DNA from: Pseudomicrostroma phylloplanum
Taxonomy: Eukaryota > Basidiomycota > Exobasidiomycetes > Microstromatales
Reading direction: 5' to 3'
NCBI GenBank assembly: GCA_039545275.1
Contig: BCHS01000001.1
Span: forward strand, 1,256,853 to 1,320,852
Length of the DNA: 64,000 nt
Part shown: in pieces, positions 55,714-64,000 of the stretch
Position numbering within the stretch: the first letter of the stretch is position 1
Layout: every line of letters begins with the position of its first letter
Translations under genes and position numbers: made by a program
Notes under the pieces: model-generated
Databases searched by the model: none
Told to the model about the DNA's origin: nothing
What the model saw: the letters and a program-made list of their open reading frames with translations, nothing else

Positions 55714-57351
55714 ATGCGCTTGCCTGCCCTGAGGATATCGTCGTTCCTATCGCAGACTACTAGATCATCACTCCATCTCCGCCGTGTAGCTGTCACTGCT
55801 CTGCGAGCTCCATCGTACGCCATGAGCGTCCACACCGCACCTGCGCCTCCCCATCAGCCACTCAGCCACGCCTCATCCTCCCTGCAAGAATCGCCTTCGC
55901 ATGGACAGTCTCCCTTCAAGAGGGCCCGTCTCACCCACGACGACGATGAAGAGGCCAACGGTGACAGTGCAACTGCTAGCTCCAGCAAGCTTACAGACAA
56001 TGCAGCGGCTGCCAATGCCAACGTCGACAGCGGACCCATCAGCTCCTCTCGACATCCCCCAAAGGCAGTGGAGCCACCTCTGCCCCATGAAGCTCGACTC
56101 AAGAGGATACCTGCAGGCCTCGAGTCATCGTATGACCCAGCAGCCTTCCCGGCAGAGCTTCCCAAGTCCACTTCCATCTTGAACTATCGCAAAGGCCTCT
56201 TCCTGGCCCCAATGGTACGCATTGGAGCACTGCCCACTCGCCTGCTCAGCTTGGAGTACGGAGCTGATCTGGTATGGGGCCCGGAGATCGTAGACCGGGC
56301 CTTGATGGGAGCCGAGAGAACCGTTGACGAAGCCACAGGGGCTATCCACTACATGAAGGACAGCAAGTCTGTCTTCTCCACTCATCCCATCGAAAGGCCC
56401 TACCTCATCTTCCAGCTAGGATGCGCTACGCCTGCCTGGGCGTACGATACCGTCAAGATGGTGACAGAGCACGACGACGTGGCGGGAGTCGATCTCAACT
56501 GTGGTTGTCCAAAGAATTTTTCTACCACGGGAGGCATGGGCGCTGGTCTCCTGCCTCGACCAGATCTGCTTTGCGACATCCTCCGAGCCATGCGAAGGGC
56601 TGCGCCTCCGCATGTTGCTGTGACATGCAAGATCAGGCTCTTGCCCACAGAGGAGGCCACAAAGAACCTCGTGAGGATGATCTGTCGCACGGGCGCAGTC
56701 GATGCCATCACCATTCACTGCCGCACCAAGGAGATGCGTCCTCGAGAGAAGGCTCTGCTGGAGCGCATCAACGAGGTCGTCGACACAGTCAGGGAAGAGA
56801 CTGGCGGAAAGATGCCAGTCTGCCACAATGGAGACTCGTGGGACTACCATGAGGCCCAGACGATCATGAAGAATGCCAAAGTCACCTCCTCTATGCTTGC
56901 CCGAGGTCCCGAGAAGAATCCCTCATGCTTCTCGCCCGAGGCTCCCGCTTCCATCGTAGACGAGATTGTGCCGAAGTGGCTCAAGTACGCCGTGATGCTC
57001 GACAACCACATTGGCAACACCAAATACTGCCTGAACGTCCTGGATTGGAACTCTAGCAAAGGATTGAAGAAGGACCAAATCATCAAGGTCAAGGAGTCCA
57101 TCGCCAAATGCAAGACACTGGAAGAGATGACGGAGGTCGAGCACTACAAGGGCAAGATTGATCTCAAGAAGTGCAAGGCGGATTGGCATACGTACGTCAT
57201 CGGCGATCTGCAAAAGGTCTTGAACGAGCGGCAGGAGAGGAGGAACGGAGAAGTTGGAAAGCTGACCATGGAGGGGGGAGAGGGTAGGGCCGAGCAGACT
57301 GAGGAGCAGCACGATGGGTCCTTGGCAATGCCGTCGGCCATTGCCGCTTAG
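55714..57351 (+). CDS. DUS2: tRNA-dihydrouridine synthase (Dus2/Smm1 type)
   Basis: Dus2 reduces U20 in tRNA with FMN and NADPH. It is a single exon. Two starts are possible: 55714 (545 residues) and 55822 (509). The extra 36 residues (MRLPALRISSFLSQTTRSS...) are basic and acid-free like a mitochondrial presequence, but the first ATG has a weak context (CCGTATGC) while the second, CGCCATGA, is better. Core motifs: FLAPMVRIGALPTRLLSLEY, ADLVWGPEIVD, GVDLNCGCPKNFSTTGGMGA with the catalytic cysteine, VAVTCKIRLL, AITIHCRTKEMRPREKA, and PVCHNGDS...MLARG. The C-terminal TYVIGDLQKVLNERQER is typical. A 100-residue acidic, disordered N-terminus precedes the barrel. Confidence 0.92.
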   Translation: MRLPALRISSFLSQTTRSSLHLRRVAVTALRAPSYAMSVHTAPAPPHQPLSHASSSLQESPSHGQSPFKRARLTHDDDEEANGDSATASSSKLTDNAAAANANVDSGPISSSRHPPKAVEPPLPHEARLKRIPAGLESSYDPAAFPAELPKSTSILNYRKGLFLAPMVRIGALPTRLLSLEYGADLVWGPEIVDRALMGAERTVDEATGAIHYMKDSKSVFSTHPIERPYLIFQLGCATPAWAYDTVKMVTEHDDVAGVDLNCGCPKNFSTTGGMGAGLLPRPDLLCDILRAMRRAAPPHVAVTCKIRLLPTEEATKNLVRMICRTGAVDAITIHCRTKEMRPREKALLERINEVVDTVREETGGKMPVCHNGDSWDYHEAQTIMKNAKVTSSMLARGPEKNPSCFSPEAPASIVDEIVPKWLKYAVMLDNHIGNTKYCLNVLDWNSSKGLKKDQIIKVKESIAKCKTLEEMTEVEHYKGKIDLKKCKADWHTYVIGDLQKVLNERQERRNGEVGKLTMEGGEGRAEQTEEQHDGSLAMPSAIAA

Positions 57352-57478
57352 GCACAACCCAGGGTCTCCCGAACCTCACTCTCTCTGTGCACGTACATAC
57401 ATCTATAATCATTTGTAACATCGTTTCATCATTCCTATACTGTCACTTGTGTAACAGAGATTCCTTCAACGCCCAATT

Positions 57479-58241
57479 TTAGCCCCGCTTCACCTCCCTC
57501 CTCTGCACTCGAGCGTCTCCCCGATCAGCTCGAGCTGCCAGCTTCTGCTGCCTCTTGCTAAGGGGTTCGCCCTTGTCGTCCCCAGCGCTCTGAACTGGGG
57601 CCGCATTGCGGGGCCCTCCACGGCCGGTGATGGCCGAGACCAGAGAGGCGATTGGATCTGCGCCTCGGAAGAGGAAAGGTACGATAAGCTTTGTGTACGC
57701 TAGATATGTCGAGTAGAGGGGGATCTATAGAATGCCGGGGGCGTTAAAAGGATGCAGAAGTCGGTCAGAGGCGGCACAGAGCTATACGGCTTAGCACTTA
57801 GCTACGCAATGCTCACCACGGCGTACAGCCACCAAAGCCTCCTCCAGATCAGCGCCGTTCCGACGTGCACAGCCCAGGTCACGAATACGACGTCCCACAT
57901 GAGCGCCGTCAATCCTTCCGCACTGAGATCGTCCCCCTTCTTGGCCATGTCCCTCATCACCAGCGCCAGACCAGCAGCAATGGCTTCGGTGAGGACATAC
58001 TTGATGATGTCCCACTTGTACGAAGAGGAACGGCGACGGTAACCTGGGGTGAGGAGGGTGAGTGAGAGGATCTGAAGGAGGTTTGTGATGAGGAAGCCCC
58101 GGAAGAGGAGAGTGAGGGAAGAGGCATTCTGCGAGGAGATGCGCTTGGATGCTCCTTTGGCCTGGGTGAGATGGGGTCATGAGGGCGGACCAATCAGATT
58201 GAGAAGAGACTGCCGCACCTTTTCCTTTGTCTACTCACCAT
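57479..58241 (-). CDS. SND2: SRP-independent targeting protein Snd2 (TMEM208 homologue)
   Basis: Snd2/TMEM208 is an ER membrane protein that helps insert proteins independently of SRP. Coding exons: 58239-58241, 57817-58161 and 57479-57724, giving 197 residues. Exon 1 contributes only the ATG; GTGAGT starts immediately after it. The protein then reads MAKGASKRISSQNASSLTLL. Hydrophobic segments are FLITNLLQILSLTLL, YVLTEAIAAGLALVM, WDVVFVTWAVHVGTALIW and IPLYSTYLAYTKLIVPFLF, the TMEM208 layout. The C-terminal tail is basic and ends QRREVKRG. It is divergent to the carrier gene, 260 bp apart. Confidence 0.82.
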
Positions 58242-58501
58242 CTTGACGAGCTTTGCTTTGCCGTAACGATGCGAAGGATATAGAGACTGATGGTAGTGCG
58301 GGAGGGTGAGAAGATGTCACTGCCGCCTCCCGGCCACTTGCGGAAAGAGAGGCAGGAGGAGGGGCCACTGCCGAGAAGCCTTTCTCACGAGAGGGACTGC
58401 TCACTGTCTCCATCCTCCCAACAAGCTTCTCCAAGCTATCAAGTGTTGCTACTGCTGCGACTGCTGCCCCATCGAAGACCCGGGTTGGAGGAAAGAGTAG
58501 C

Positions 58502-59744
58502 ATGGGCGACAATGTGTCCCCATCGGCTGCCGTCGACTTCCTTGCCGGCACCGCGGGAGGTGAGTACTAACGAGACCCGATCTTCCCCAGTCGCAATTCT
58601 CGAAGTGACCCTCGCTCCCACCCCTTTCTCACTCAGGCATAGCCTCGCTACTAGTGGGACAGCCATTTGACACCATCAAGACTAGACTGCAAGCTCAGGC
58701 TACACCGCAAGTCAGCAGCCTGCAGGCTGGTCATGCGACCTCGGTTGCGGCTTCGACCTCTACCACCCCTCTACTGAATGCCGTTGCAGCCACTCCACGG
58801 GGCGGGGCAGCGGCTCTTACCCCACCATACGGGGCATCTGTCATATCTGTAGCACCCACCCGGTACTACCGCTCGGCTACAGATGCTCTACAGGTCATTG
58901 TCCGCGAGGAGAAGTTCTTTGGGCTCTTCAAGGGCGTCACCTCTCCGCTTCTGGGCGTAGCAGCGATGAATGCCTGCATCTTTGGCTCCTACGGCCTCGT
59001 CCTACGCTACCAGGGCGGAAGCGAGGCTGGTGGTGGCCCCACGCTGGGCCAAATCTTCCTGGCAGGCTGTGCGAGCGGAGTGATATCCTCTCTCCTCACC
59101 ACTCCCATCGAGCTCATCAAGATCCGCGAGCAGCTCGACTCCTCTACAAAGGGCGCCAAGCCGCAAACCCCGACTATCATCAAGCAGCTGTGGGCGAAAA
59201 GGGGAATTGCAGGTCTCTACCGTGGTCTAGGTGCCACGTGTCTGCGAGATCTGGGGTACGGTCCCTACTTTTTATGCTACGAAGTCTTCAATCGGATGCT
59301 CCTCTCACTGCACGATGCTACGCCATACCCTTCCTCACAGCCAGCCCAGCTCTCGAATTTGGAGCTGGCGTGCTCCGGAGCTTTGGCGGGTGTCCTGGCT
59401 TGGGTCTCTACTTTCCCAATTGACTGCGTCAAGACGAGAGTGCAAGCCTCGAACCGCATCGAAGGAGAGGTAGGATGGAGCCTCAGGCGAGGCAGTGTGG
59501 TCACTGCGACCAGAGAGATTTGGAGAGAAGGTGGGGTGAGAGCCTTCTGGAGAGGTGTAGGAGCGACGGTGATGAGAGCGGTGCCCGTCAATGCTTCCCT
59601 GGTGAGTACAGAGCAATTGTAAGAGGGCGCGTCTGCTGGAGTACCGGCCAAGCTGATTCACACCCCCACCTTGCTCTGCTCATGGCACCACAGTTCGTCG
59701 TGTACGAGGCGACAAAGGAAGCTCTGACCAAACGAGGCTTCTGA
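58502..59744 (+). CDS. Mitochondrial carrier family (SLC25) transporter
   Basis: Exons 58502-58559, 58637-59601 and 59694-59744 give 357 residues. Three carrier repeats are visible through PFDTIKTRLQ, PIELIKIREQ and PIDCVKTRVQ (P-x-D/E-x-x-K-x-R). Each is followed by a G-rich second half such as GLFKGVTSPLLGVAAMNACI, GLYRGLGATCLRDLGYGPYF and AFWRGVGATVMRAVPVNASL, and the end is FVVYEATKEAL. The N-terminus MGDNVSPSAAVDFLAGTAGG starts directly in helix 1. A variable insert of about 60 residues follows the first signature. The layout is closest to the carnitine/acylcarnitine and basic amino acid carriers; the substrate cannot be set from sequence alone. Location: mitochondrial inner membrane. 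Confidence 0.9.
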
Positions 59745-60115
59745 TGGGAGCTTGTCTCATTTGTAAATATAAGCCCACATGCATACATGGTACAAAGTCA
59801 TCCAATTTTCGACACCTTTCTTCAACTGCCTGTCGGCGAGGCGGCCTGTCAGACCGCTTCCACCTCACCGACTTCGCTTGTACACTTCACCTTGCTGGCC
59901 TGCAGAGGCTTATATGCCATCCCGATGCATCAGTCTTGCCGTGGCTCCATGTCGTACCATTTGCGTGTTGCTCTCGCTTCGCTCCGCTTCGCCTCGCCTC
60001 CCCACTTCCGTTCGCCGGACTCGACGAGAGAGACCAACTCATCGACACCACTTTCGCCCTTGCTTCACACCTCCTCCCGTCTTCACATCCTCCTCCGCTC
60101 GCTCGTTTGCCCACA
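59745..60115. promoter_or_regulatory. Promoter region of the single-pass membrane protein gene
   Basis: This 371 bp between codirectional genes is C/T-rich towards 60115, with a CGCTTCGCTCCGCTTCGCCT direct-repeat stretch at about 59976-59996. No defined site. Confidence 0.3.
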
Positions 60116-60989
60116 ATGGGTCTCTTCTCCCCTCGAAAGCTCGTGACAGGTACCGGCTGGCGACCAGACACCGAGTACAGCGGGCTCAGCTGGTCAGAAG
60201 AGCTGGCCATCAACGACCAGGGACGCCATCGCGGTGTGCCGGTCTTCGGCAGCGCAAATGGGCAAGACACAACGGCGCTGGGTCCCGAAGTGTGGAAGCT
60301 AGTGGCCGCTACTCCCGATCTCGGGGAAGGCGTGATACCAGGGGCAGCTACAGGTGCTGCTCGGCGGCCTTTGGCTTCCTCGTCGTCTGGTACGAATGGC
60401 GGAGGCGCATCGGCAGACCCTACTGCGTACGACTTCTCCAGCGGTCTCTTCTCCTGCCGGTCCCTCTCTGCCTGCGAGCCTTGCCCGCCAGAAACGAGGA
60501 ATCATCCCTTCTGCAGACCGTATGGGAATCGTCGATTGGTTTCCTGCAAGGCGACGTCTAGTCGGGAGGGCCGAGGACAGAATGTCACCGGGCGGGCTGC
60601 GATTGGGGAGGAACAAGTCGAGGGAGCTCTAGCAGCAGCAGTGGAAAGGGCTGTGAAGCCCCCTCCGCCGGCAGATCTAGAATTTCAAGGGTGGGAAGCA
60701 TGCGGCAAGGTCATATCATCAGAGACGCGCGACTACTTTGAATTCGTGGTGAGTTGCGATTTGGTCTCCTCGTTGTGTCTGCACACGCTCTGACAATCTC
60801 ATCCCCCTCTCCTCCGCTCTGCAACGCTTCTCCTCCGTCCAGCTGATACTGATCCTCTTGGGACTTGGCTCTCTCGTCATGCTCGTTCGGCGTAACCGAG
60901 AATTGCTCAAGCTACAGCAGTCTGGTCAGACAGGGACGGGCAGAAGTACATCTGGTGCGGCCAGGCGCAGGAGAGCGAGACTGGGATGA
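60116..60989 (+). CDS. Single-pass membrane protein with a conserved cysteine motif
   Basis: Exons 60116-60748 and 60843-60989 give 259 residues. The start MGLFSPRKLVTGTGWRPDTE follows CCCACAATG, a good context. Residues 115-150 carry LFSCRSLSACEPCPPETRNH and PFCRPYGNRRLVSC, a compact set of six cysteines. One hydrophobic helix, LILILLGLGSLVMLVRR (about 212-228), opens exon 2. A basic tail ends RRRRARLG. Such a motif before a C-terminal helix recalls fungal secretory-pathway proteins of the Psg1 kind, but this is not firm. The cysteine side is probably lumenal and the tail cytosolic. No signal peptide is seen. Confidence 0.65.
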
Positions 60990-61413
60990 AAGAGGCAATC
61001 AGGCTGTCCCTAATACTCAGAAGCTTAGGGCTGGGACAGCGATAGACTGCTATACACCAGCTGTCATGTCGATTCGAAGCACTATATACCCAATCCCAAT
61101 CATTAGCGCTCGATGAGTCTGCGTGTTCGTGAGACGGAAGGCGCCCGTGGCAGAACATGTTCGCAGCGATGAGGGTCGCTTTGCTTTCCTCTTGCTCGTC
61201 ACAAGCGGTCGTTATCCCCGATGGAAACAGCCTCGGACAGGGAAAGCGATGACATGGAGATACATTGACCAGAGCTCTTTTGTTGCCCGTGACCGTGAAT
61301 ATCCACCTGCAGACAGGCTCTGCACAACAGCACTCCTCACACCTGTAATCCAATGTGTATGGCGAGGACAAGAGCCGCCTGCTGTCCCTCTCCTGCCCCT
61401 TCTCATCGGCCAT
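60990..61413. other. Convergent intergenic region
   Basis: This 424 bp holds the 3' regions of the membrane protein and ATP synthase e genes. Nothing recognised. Confidence 0.3.
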
Positions 61414-62321
61414 CTAGTGATCCAACGAGTTGATCAGCTTCTCTAGGTCAAAGTTCGGCGAGTCCGGGTCTGAAACGACTGAGAGGGGAAAGAGAACAGA
61501 GAGGAGAGTATCAGTATCGTAGCCGAGGGAGGGTTGACCGACGAGGAGTTGCGGGATGGCAGCAGCTAGGAGGCTTGCGCAGGCGGCTCGATTGACATGA
61601 GTTATACCCAGAGCTTGAGTCTCTGTCCTACGCATTGGGCGCCTTATCCCTGCCCTCTCCGACTTGCCCTTGGAGGATAAGGCCAAAGCTACGTCCATTG
61701 ATGGCCTGCGAGCCCTCCGTCCTGCTCGAGGCGAAGATGTATTCGCGGAGAGTCCTCTGTCTGCCCCCTTCTCGATCCTTGACCGTATTCTCAAGCGGTC
61801 CGAGGAAGCCTTAGCTTCGCAGAGCCCTCTGACACGACCGGCTGCGTTGATGATAACCCTTCCCTTGACAGTCTCGCTCTGATCTCGGTCTCCTCCCAGC
61901 ACATCATCGCAATCTGTTCCCACCCCACGACATACTCACCATCACTCTGCATCGCGGCAACGTTCTGCACCAGTCGGTTCTTGTATGCCTCCTTTGCCTC
62001 CTTGATCAGGTTCTCCTTCCTCTTCCACTCTGCCTGTGCAAAGTTCTTGTCCTCTACTCCCTGGAGAGTCCTGCGATGCAGGATGCCGTAGCCGATGCCG
62101 CCTACGAGGGCCGAATAGCGCACGACCTGAAGGGAACGTGAGGGGAAAGGAAGGGGTCGGGAGGAGGTTAGCCTAGGACACTTTCGGCAGTCCGAGACTG
62201 GCTACAGCCCCTCTGACAGGCAATCGGGGCCTTGCAGCAGCGGCCTCGAGCCTTTGCCGATCTATCGTCTATCTCGGGCCGTTCTCGTGATGCTCACGTT
62301 GACCACTGGCGAGGGACTCAT
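61414..62321 (-). CDS. TIM11: ATP synthase subunit e, mitochondrial
   Basis: Subunit e sits in the membrane part of F1Fo-ATP synthase and promotes dimers and cristae. Exons 62298-62321, 61940-62126 and 61414-61478 give 91 residues, the normal size. The protein reads MSPSPVVN then VVRYSALVGGIGYGILHRRT, with the GxxxG-type helix GGIGYG used for dimer contacts, then a long charged coiled coil KNFAQAEWKRKENLIKEAKE. The tail is FDLEKLINSLDH. Intron 2 (61479-61939) is 461 nt, far above the local norm. The third exon is placed by a clean CTCTCAG acceptor and phase 1. The first two exons are well supported, the last reasonably so. Confidence 0.82.
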
Positions 62322-63011
62322 GTTTCTCTGTGTGCGGAAGGCAAATGGAGAAGGAAGAGGGGAAGAGGATGGGCTCGGCGGGTCCGATAGACTTCAAAGA
62401 GGGAAGGCGATGACACGGGGAAGAGCTACTTCGAAAGGGCCTGTGTCGAAGAGGATGTGTGAATGCCGATGATGGATACCGACGAGGGTGATGGCTGGCG
62501 GAATCGGGTATGGCAAGACGAGAAGATCCCAGCTGCCCGTCGTGGTCCTGCCGTGTCGCTTGGCCCCGCCTCCGACCGACGCCGACTTCGCGCGCTCCCG
62601 ACGGTGAGGACGACGAGGGGCAGACGTGCAGCAGGGCCAGGCAGACACGCAGGCAGGGCAACGATGGTACCTTCCGCACGTTCACAGCAGCTACAACAAT
62701 GCAATGGCAAAATTCGGTACAATTACAAGTGGATAGACAGCAAAGCACATTGGCAAGATACATGGATATAACGGCACATATAAAGAGGGAATATGGATGA
62801 TCACAGCAATAGCTTGGATGTTGCGCAGCAAGACACTGACACTGGATTGGGAATTCTGAGCTCAGCCAGAGGCGTCATGCTCGCATTTCGCTTCTTCGAC
62901 ATGGGAAAGGCTACCTTTTGGAGAAACTTCTTCGAATCTAGTGGATGATGAGTGGCTATGAGATTGTCAGCAAGAAGTCGCTCTGGTTGGTGCTGGGCGG
63001 CTACACTTACC
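62322..63011. other. 690 bp region without a recognised gene
   Basis: This contains the promoter of ATP synthase e and the 3' flank of the last gene. Several short open frames overlap but none has a motif. An A/T-richer stretch at 62690-62800 stands out from the surrounding DNA. Confidence 0.3.
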
Positions 63012-63872
63012 TTAGTAGAGGCTCATCCTGGTCATTTGAACTCGCAGACCGACGGCGGCAGGCGCAGATCCACGCTGGCCACGCTTCGGCATCATGCTCT
63101 CGATGTCGTCGGAGATCATCTGCCAGTACTGACTCCTGGTGCACCTCAACAGCTTGGGAGAGACGTAGTGGATGAAGAAGACGACTTCATCTTCGATCCG
63201 CTCCAAGACGGTGGCGCGTGCTCGATCACCGTCAAGCTTAAAAGTGGGGTACTCCCTTACTCGCAGTGAGTTCTCCATCCTGGTCTTGCAAGCTTTGTAG
63301 AAAAGAGCCTTGTCCCAGATGTAGCGCAGCATGTCGGAGATGCACTGTCCTTCTAGAGGAACAGCGGCAGTTGCTTCGTGCTGCAGAGGCAGGGGACTTC
63401 GAGGGTAGAATGGCTCGATGGCGCGCTTCAGAGCCAGGGGGGGCAAGAGTGCCAAGTTCAGGTGGTAGATGTCATCCAAGACGTTGAGTGTGTCGTACAG
63501 ACAGTCTCCTAGTCCTTCTGCGCTCCATCCCTCGTACTCGATGGCATAGGGAGGAGATGGGTCGGGAGGAGTGTAGGCGGGGGTAGGGTCGCGGTTGGCG
63601 CGTCGGCGTCTTGCCTCGCAGGGGTCAGAGAGGGAAGCTGCAAAAGCGGCGCGGGACGTCGAGGCTTCGGGGGCAACGGAAGTCTCTACCATTGGGATGG
63701 TGCTGAGATCGTCTAGATCGCGCCAGAACCAACGCTGCTGAGAGTGGTCTACCTGTCGTCGCTGACGAAGCTCTTCCTGGTCCTCAGGGGAGAGTTCCTC
63801 GCTGGGCCTCTTGAAGAAGCACTGCACGAGCCGAGCACGAGCTCTGGAAACAGCAAGAGGAGTAAGTCTCAT
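63012..63872 (-). CDS. Unrecognised protein
   Basis: A single open frame of 286 codons from MRLTPLAVSRARARLVQCFF, possibly a mitochondrial presequence because it is basic and acid-free. The middle 60-110 is S/P/A-rich. From about 110 the sequence looks folded: YAIEYEGWSAEGLGDCLYDT, LDDIYHLNLALLPPLALKRA, CISDMLRYIWDKALFYKACK and VVFFIHYVSPKLLRCTRSQY, with tryptophans and spaced hydrophobic residues of an alpha-helical domain. No family was recognised. The window ends 128 bp beyond its start, so the promoter is only partly visible. Confidence 0.5.
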   Translation of the reverse strand: MRLTPLAVSRARARLVQCFFKRPSEELSPEDQEELRQRRQVDHSQQRWFWRDLDDLSTIPMVETSVAPEASTSRAAFAASLSDPCEARRRRANRDPTPAYTPPDPSPPYAIEYEGWSAEGLGDCLYDTLNVLDDIYHLNLALLPPLALKRAIEPFYPRSPLPLQHEATAAVPLEGQCISDMLRYIWDKALFYKACKTRMENSLRVREYPTFKLDGDRARATVLERIEDEVVFFIHYVSPKLLRCTRSQYWQMISDDIESMMPKRGQRGSAPAAVGLRVQMTRMSLY

Positions 63873-64000
63873 CGTAAATGACTGAATGAGCGATTGCGGA
63901 TGGCAAGAATGCAGTGGGTAGTCAATACGAAGTGGTAGTAGACGATGAAGAGCTGCCAGAAGAGGCGGGCCTGGCCGGAAGGTATTTGAAGCTCGAAGCT

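Overview
The window looks like nuclear DNA of a basidiomycete fungus, most likely a smut-lineage or related yeast-like species; this is inferred from gene content and splicing style, without any database search. Genes are dense, on both strands, and cut by short introns (about 50-120 nt, mostly GTGAGT...CAG). The sequence is G+C-rich, promoters and introns are pyrimidine-rich, and the proteins are typical fungal ones (Spt4, Sub2, Cbp80, Vma16, eIF1, Mas1, Arg8, Aat1).

Layout. 1-22 kb: SPT4 (cut by the window edge), GNA1, an M13 metallopeptidase, the DECD-box helicase SUB2, a zinc-cluster transcription factor behind a 1.9 kb gene-free stretch, CBP80, the V-ATPase proteolipid VMA16, a SET/TPR protein and an unrecognised basic protein. 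22.4-31.5 kb: an accessory-looking island with two paralogous HNH-like genes (one intact, one frame-broken) around a tandem array of at least six C2H2 zinc-finger units that share exon layout and even intron sequence and are in different states of decay; it ends at an intron-containing tRNA-Thr gene. 31.6-37.2 kb: TMA20, a secreted protein with 40-residue repeats next to a 10-bp minisatellite, eIF1 (SUI1) and a UPF0538 protein. 37.4-47.4 kb: a PHD/TFIIS-M/SPOC protein (Bye1-like), MAS1, an F-box/ankyrin protein and ARG8. 47.5-64 kb: a GH18 chitinase, a siderophore-type acyltransferase, a hotdog thioesterase, a PDI, AAT1, DUS2, SND2, a mitochondrial carrier, an unrecognised membrane protein, ATP synthase subunit e and an unrecognised protein.

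Most genes are single housekeeping functions with no operon-like logic. Loose themes are mRNA transcription, export and capping (SPT4, SUB2, CBP80, BYE1), start-codon selection (TMA20, eIF1), mitochondrial import and metabolism (MAS1, ARG8, AAT1, carrier, ATP synthase e) and ER entry and folding (SND2, PDI). The best candidate for something undescribed is the zinc-finger/HNH island, where units recombine, lose fingers and break while their introns stay nearly identical. All exon boundaries were read by eye from splice signals, reading frame and known family sequence, and none has transcript support.
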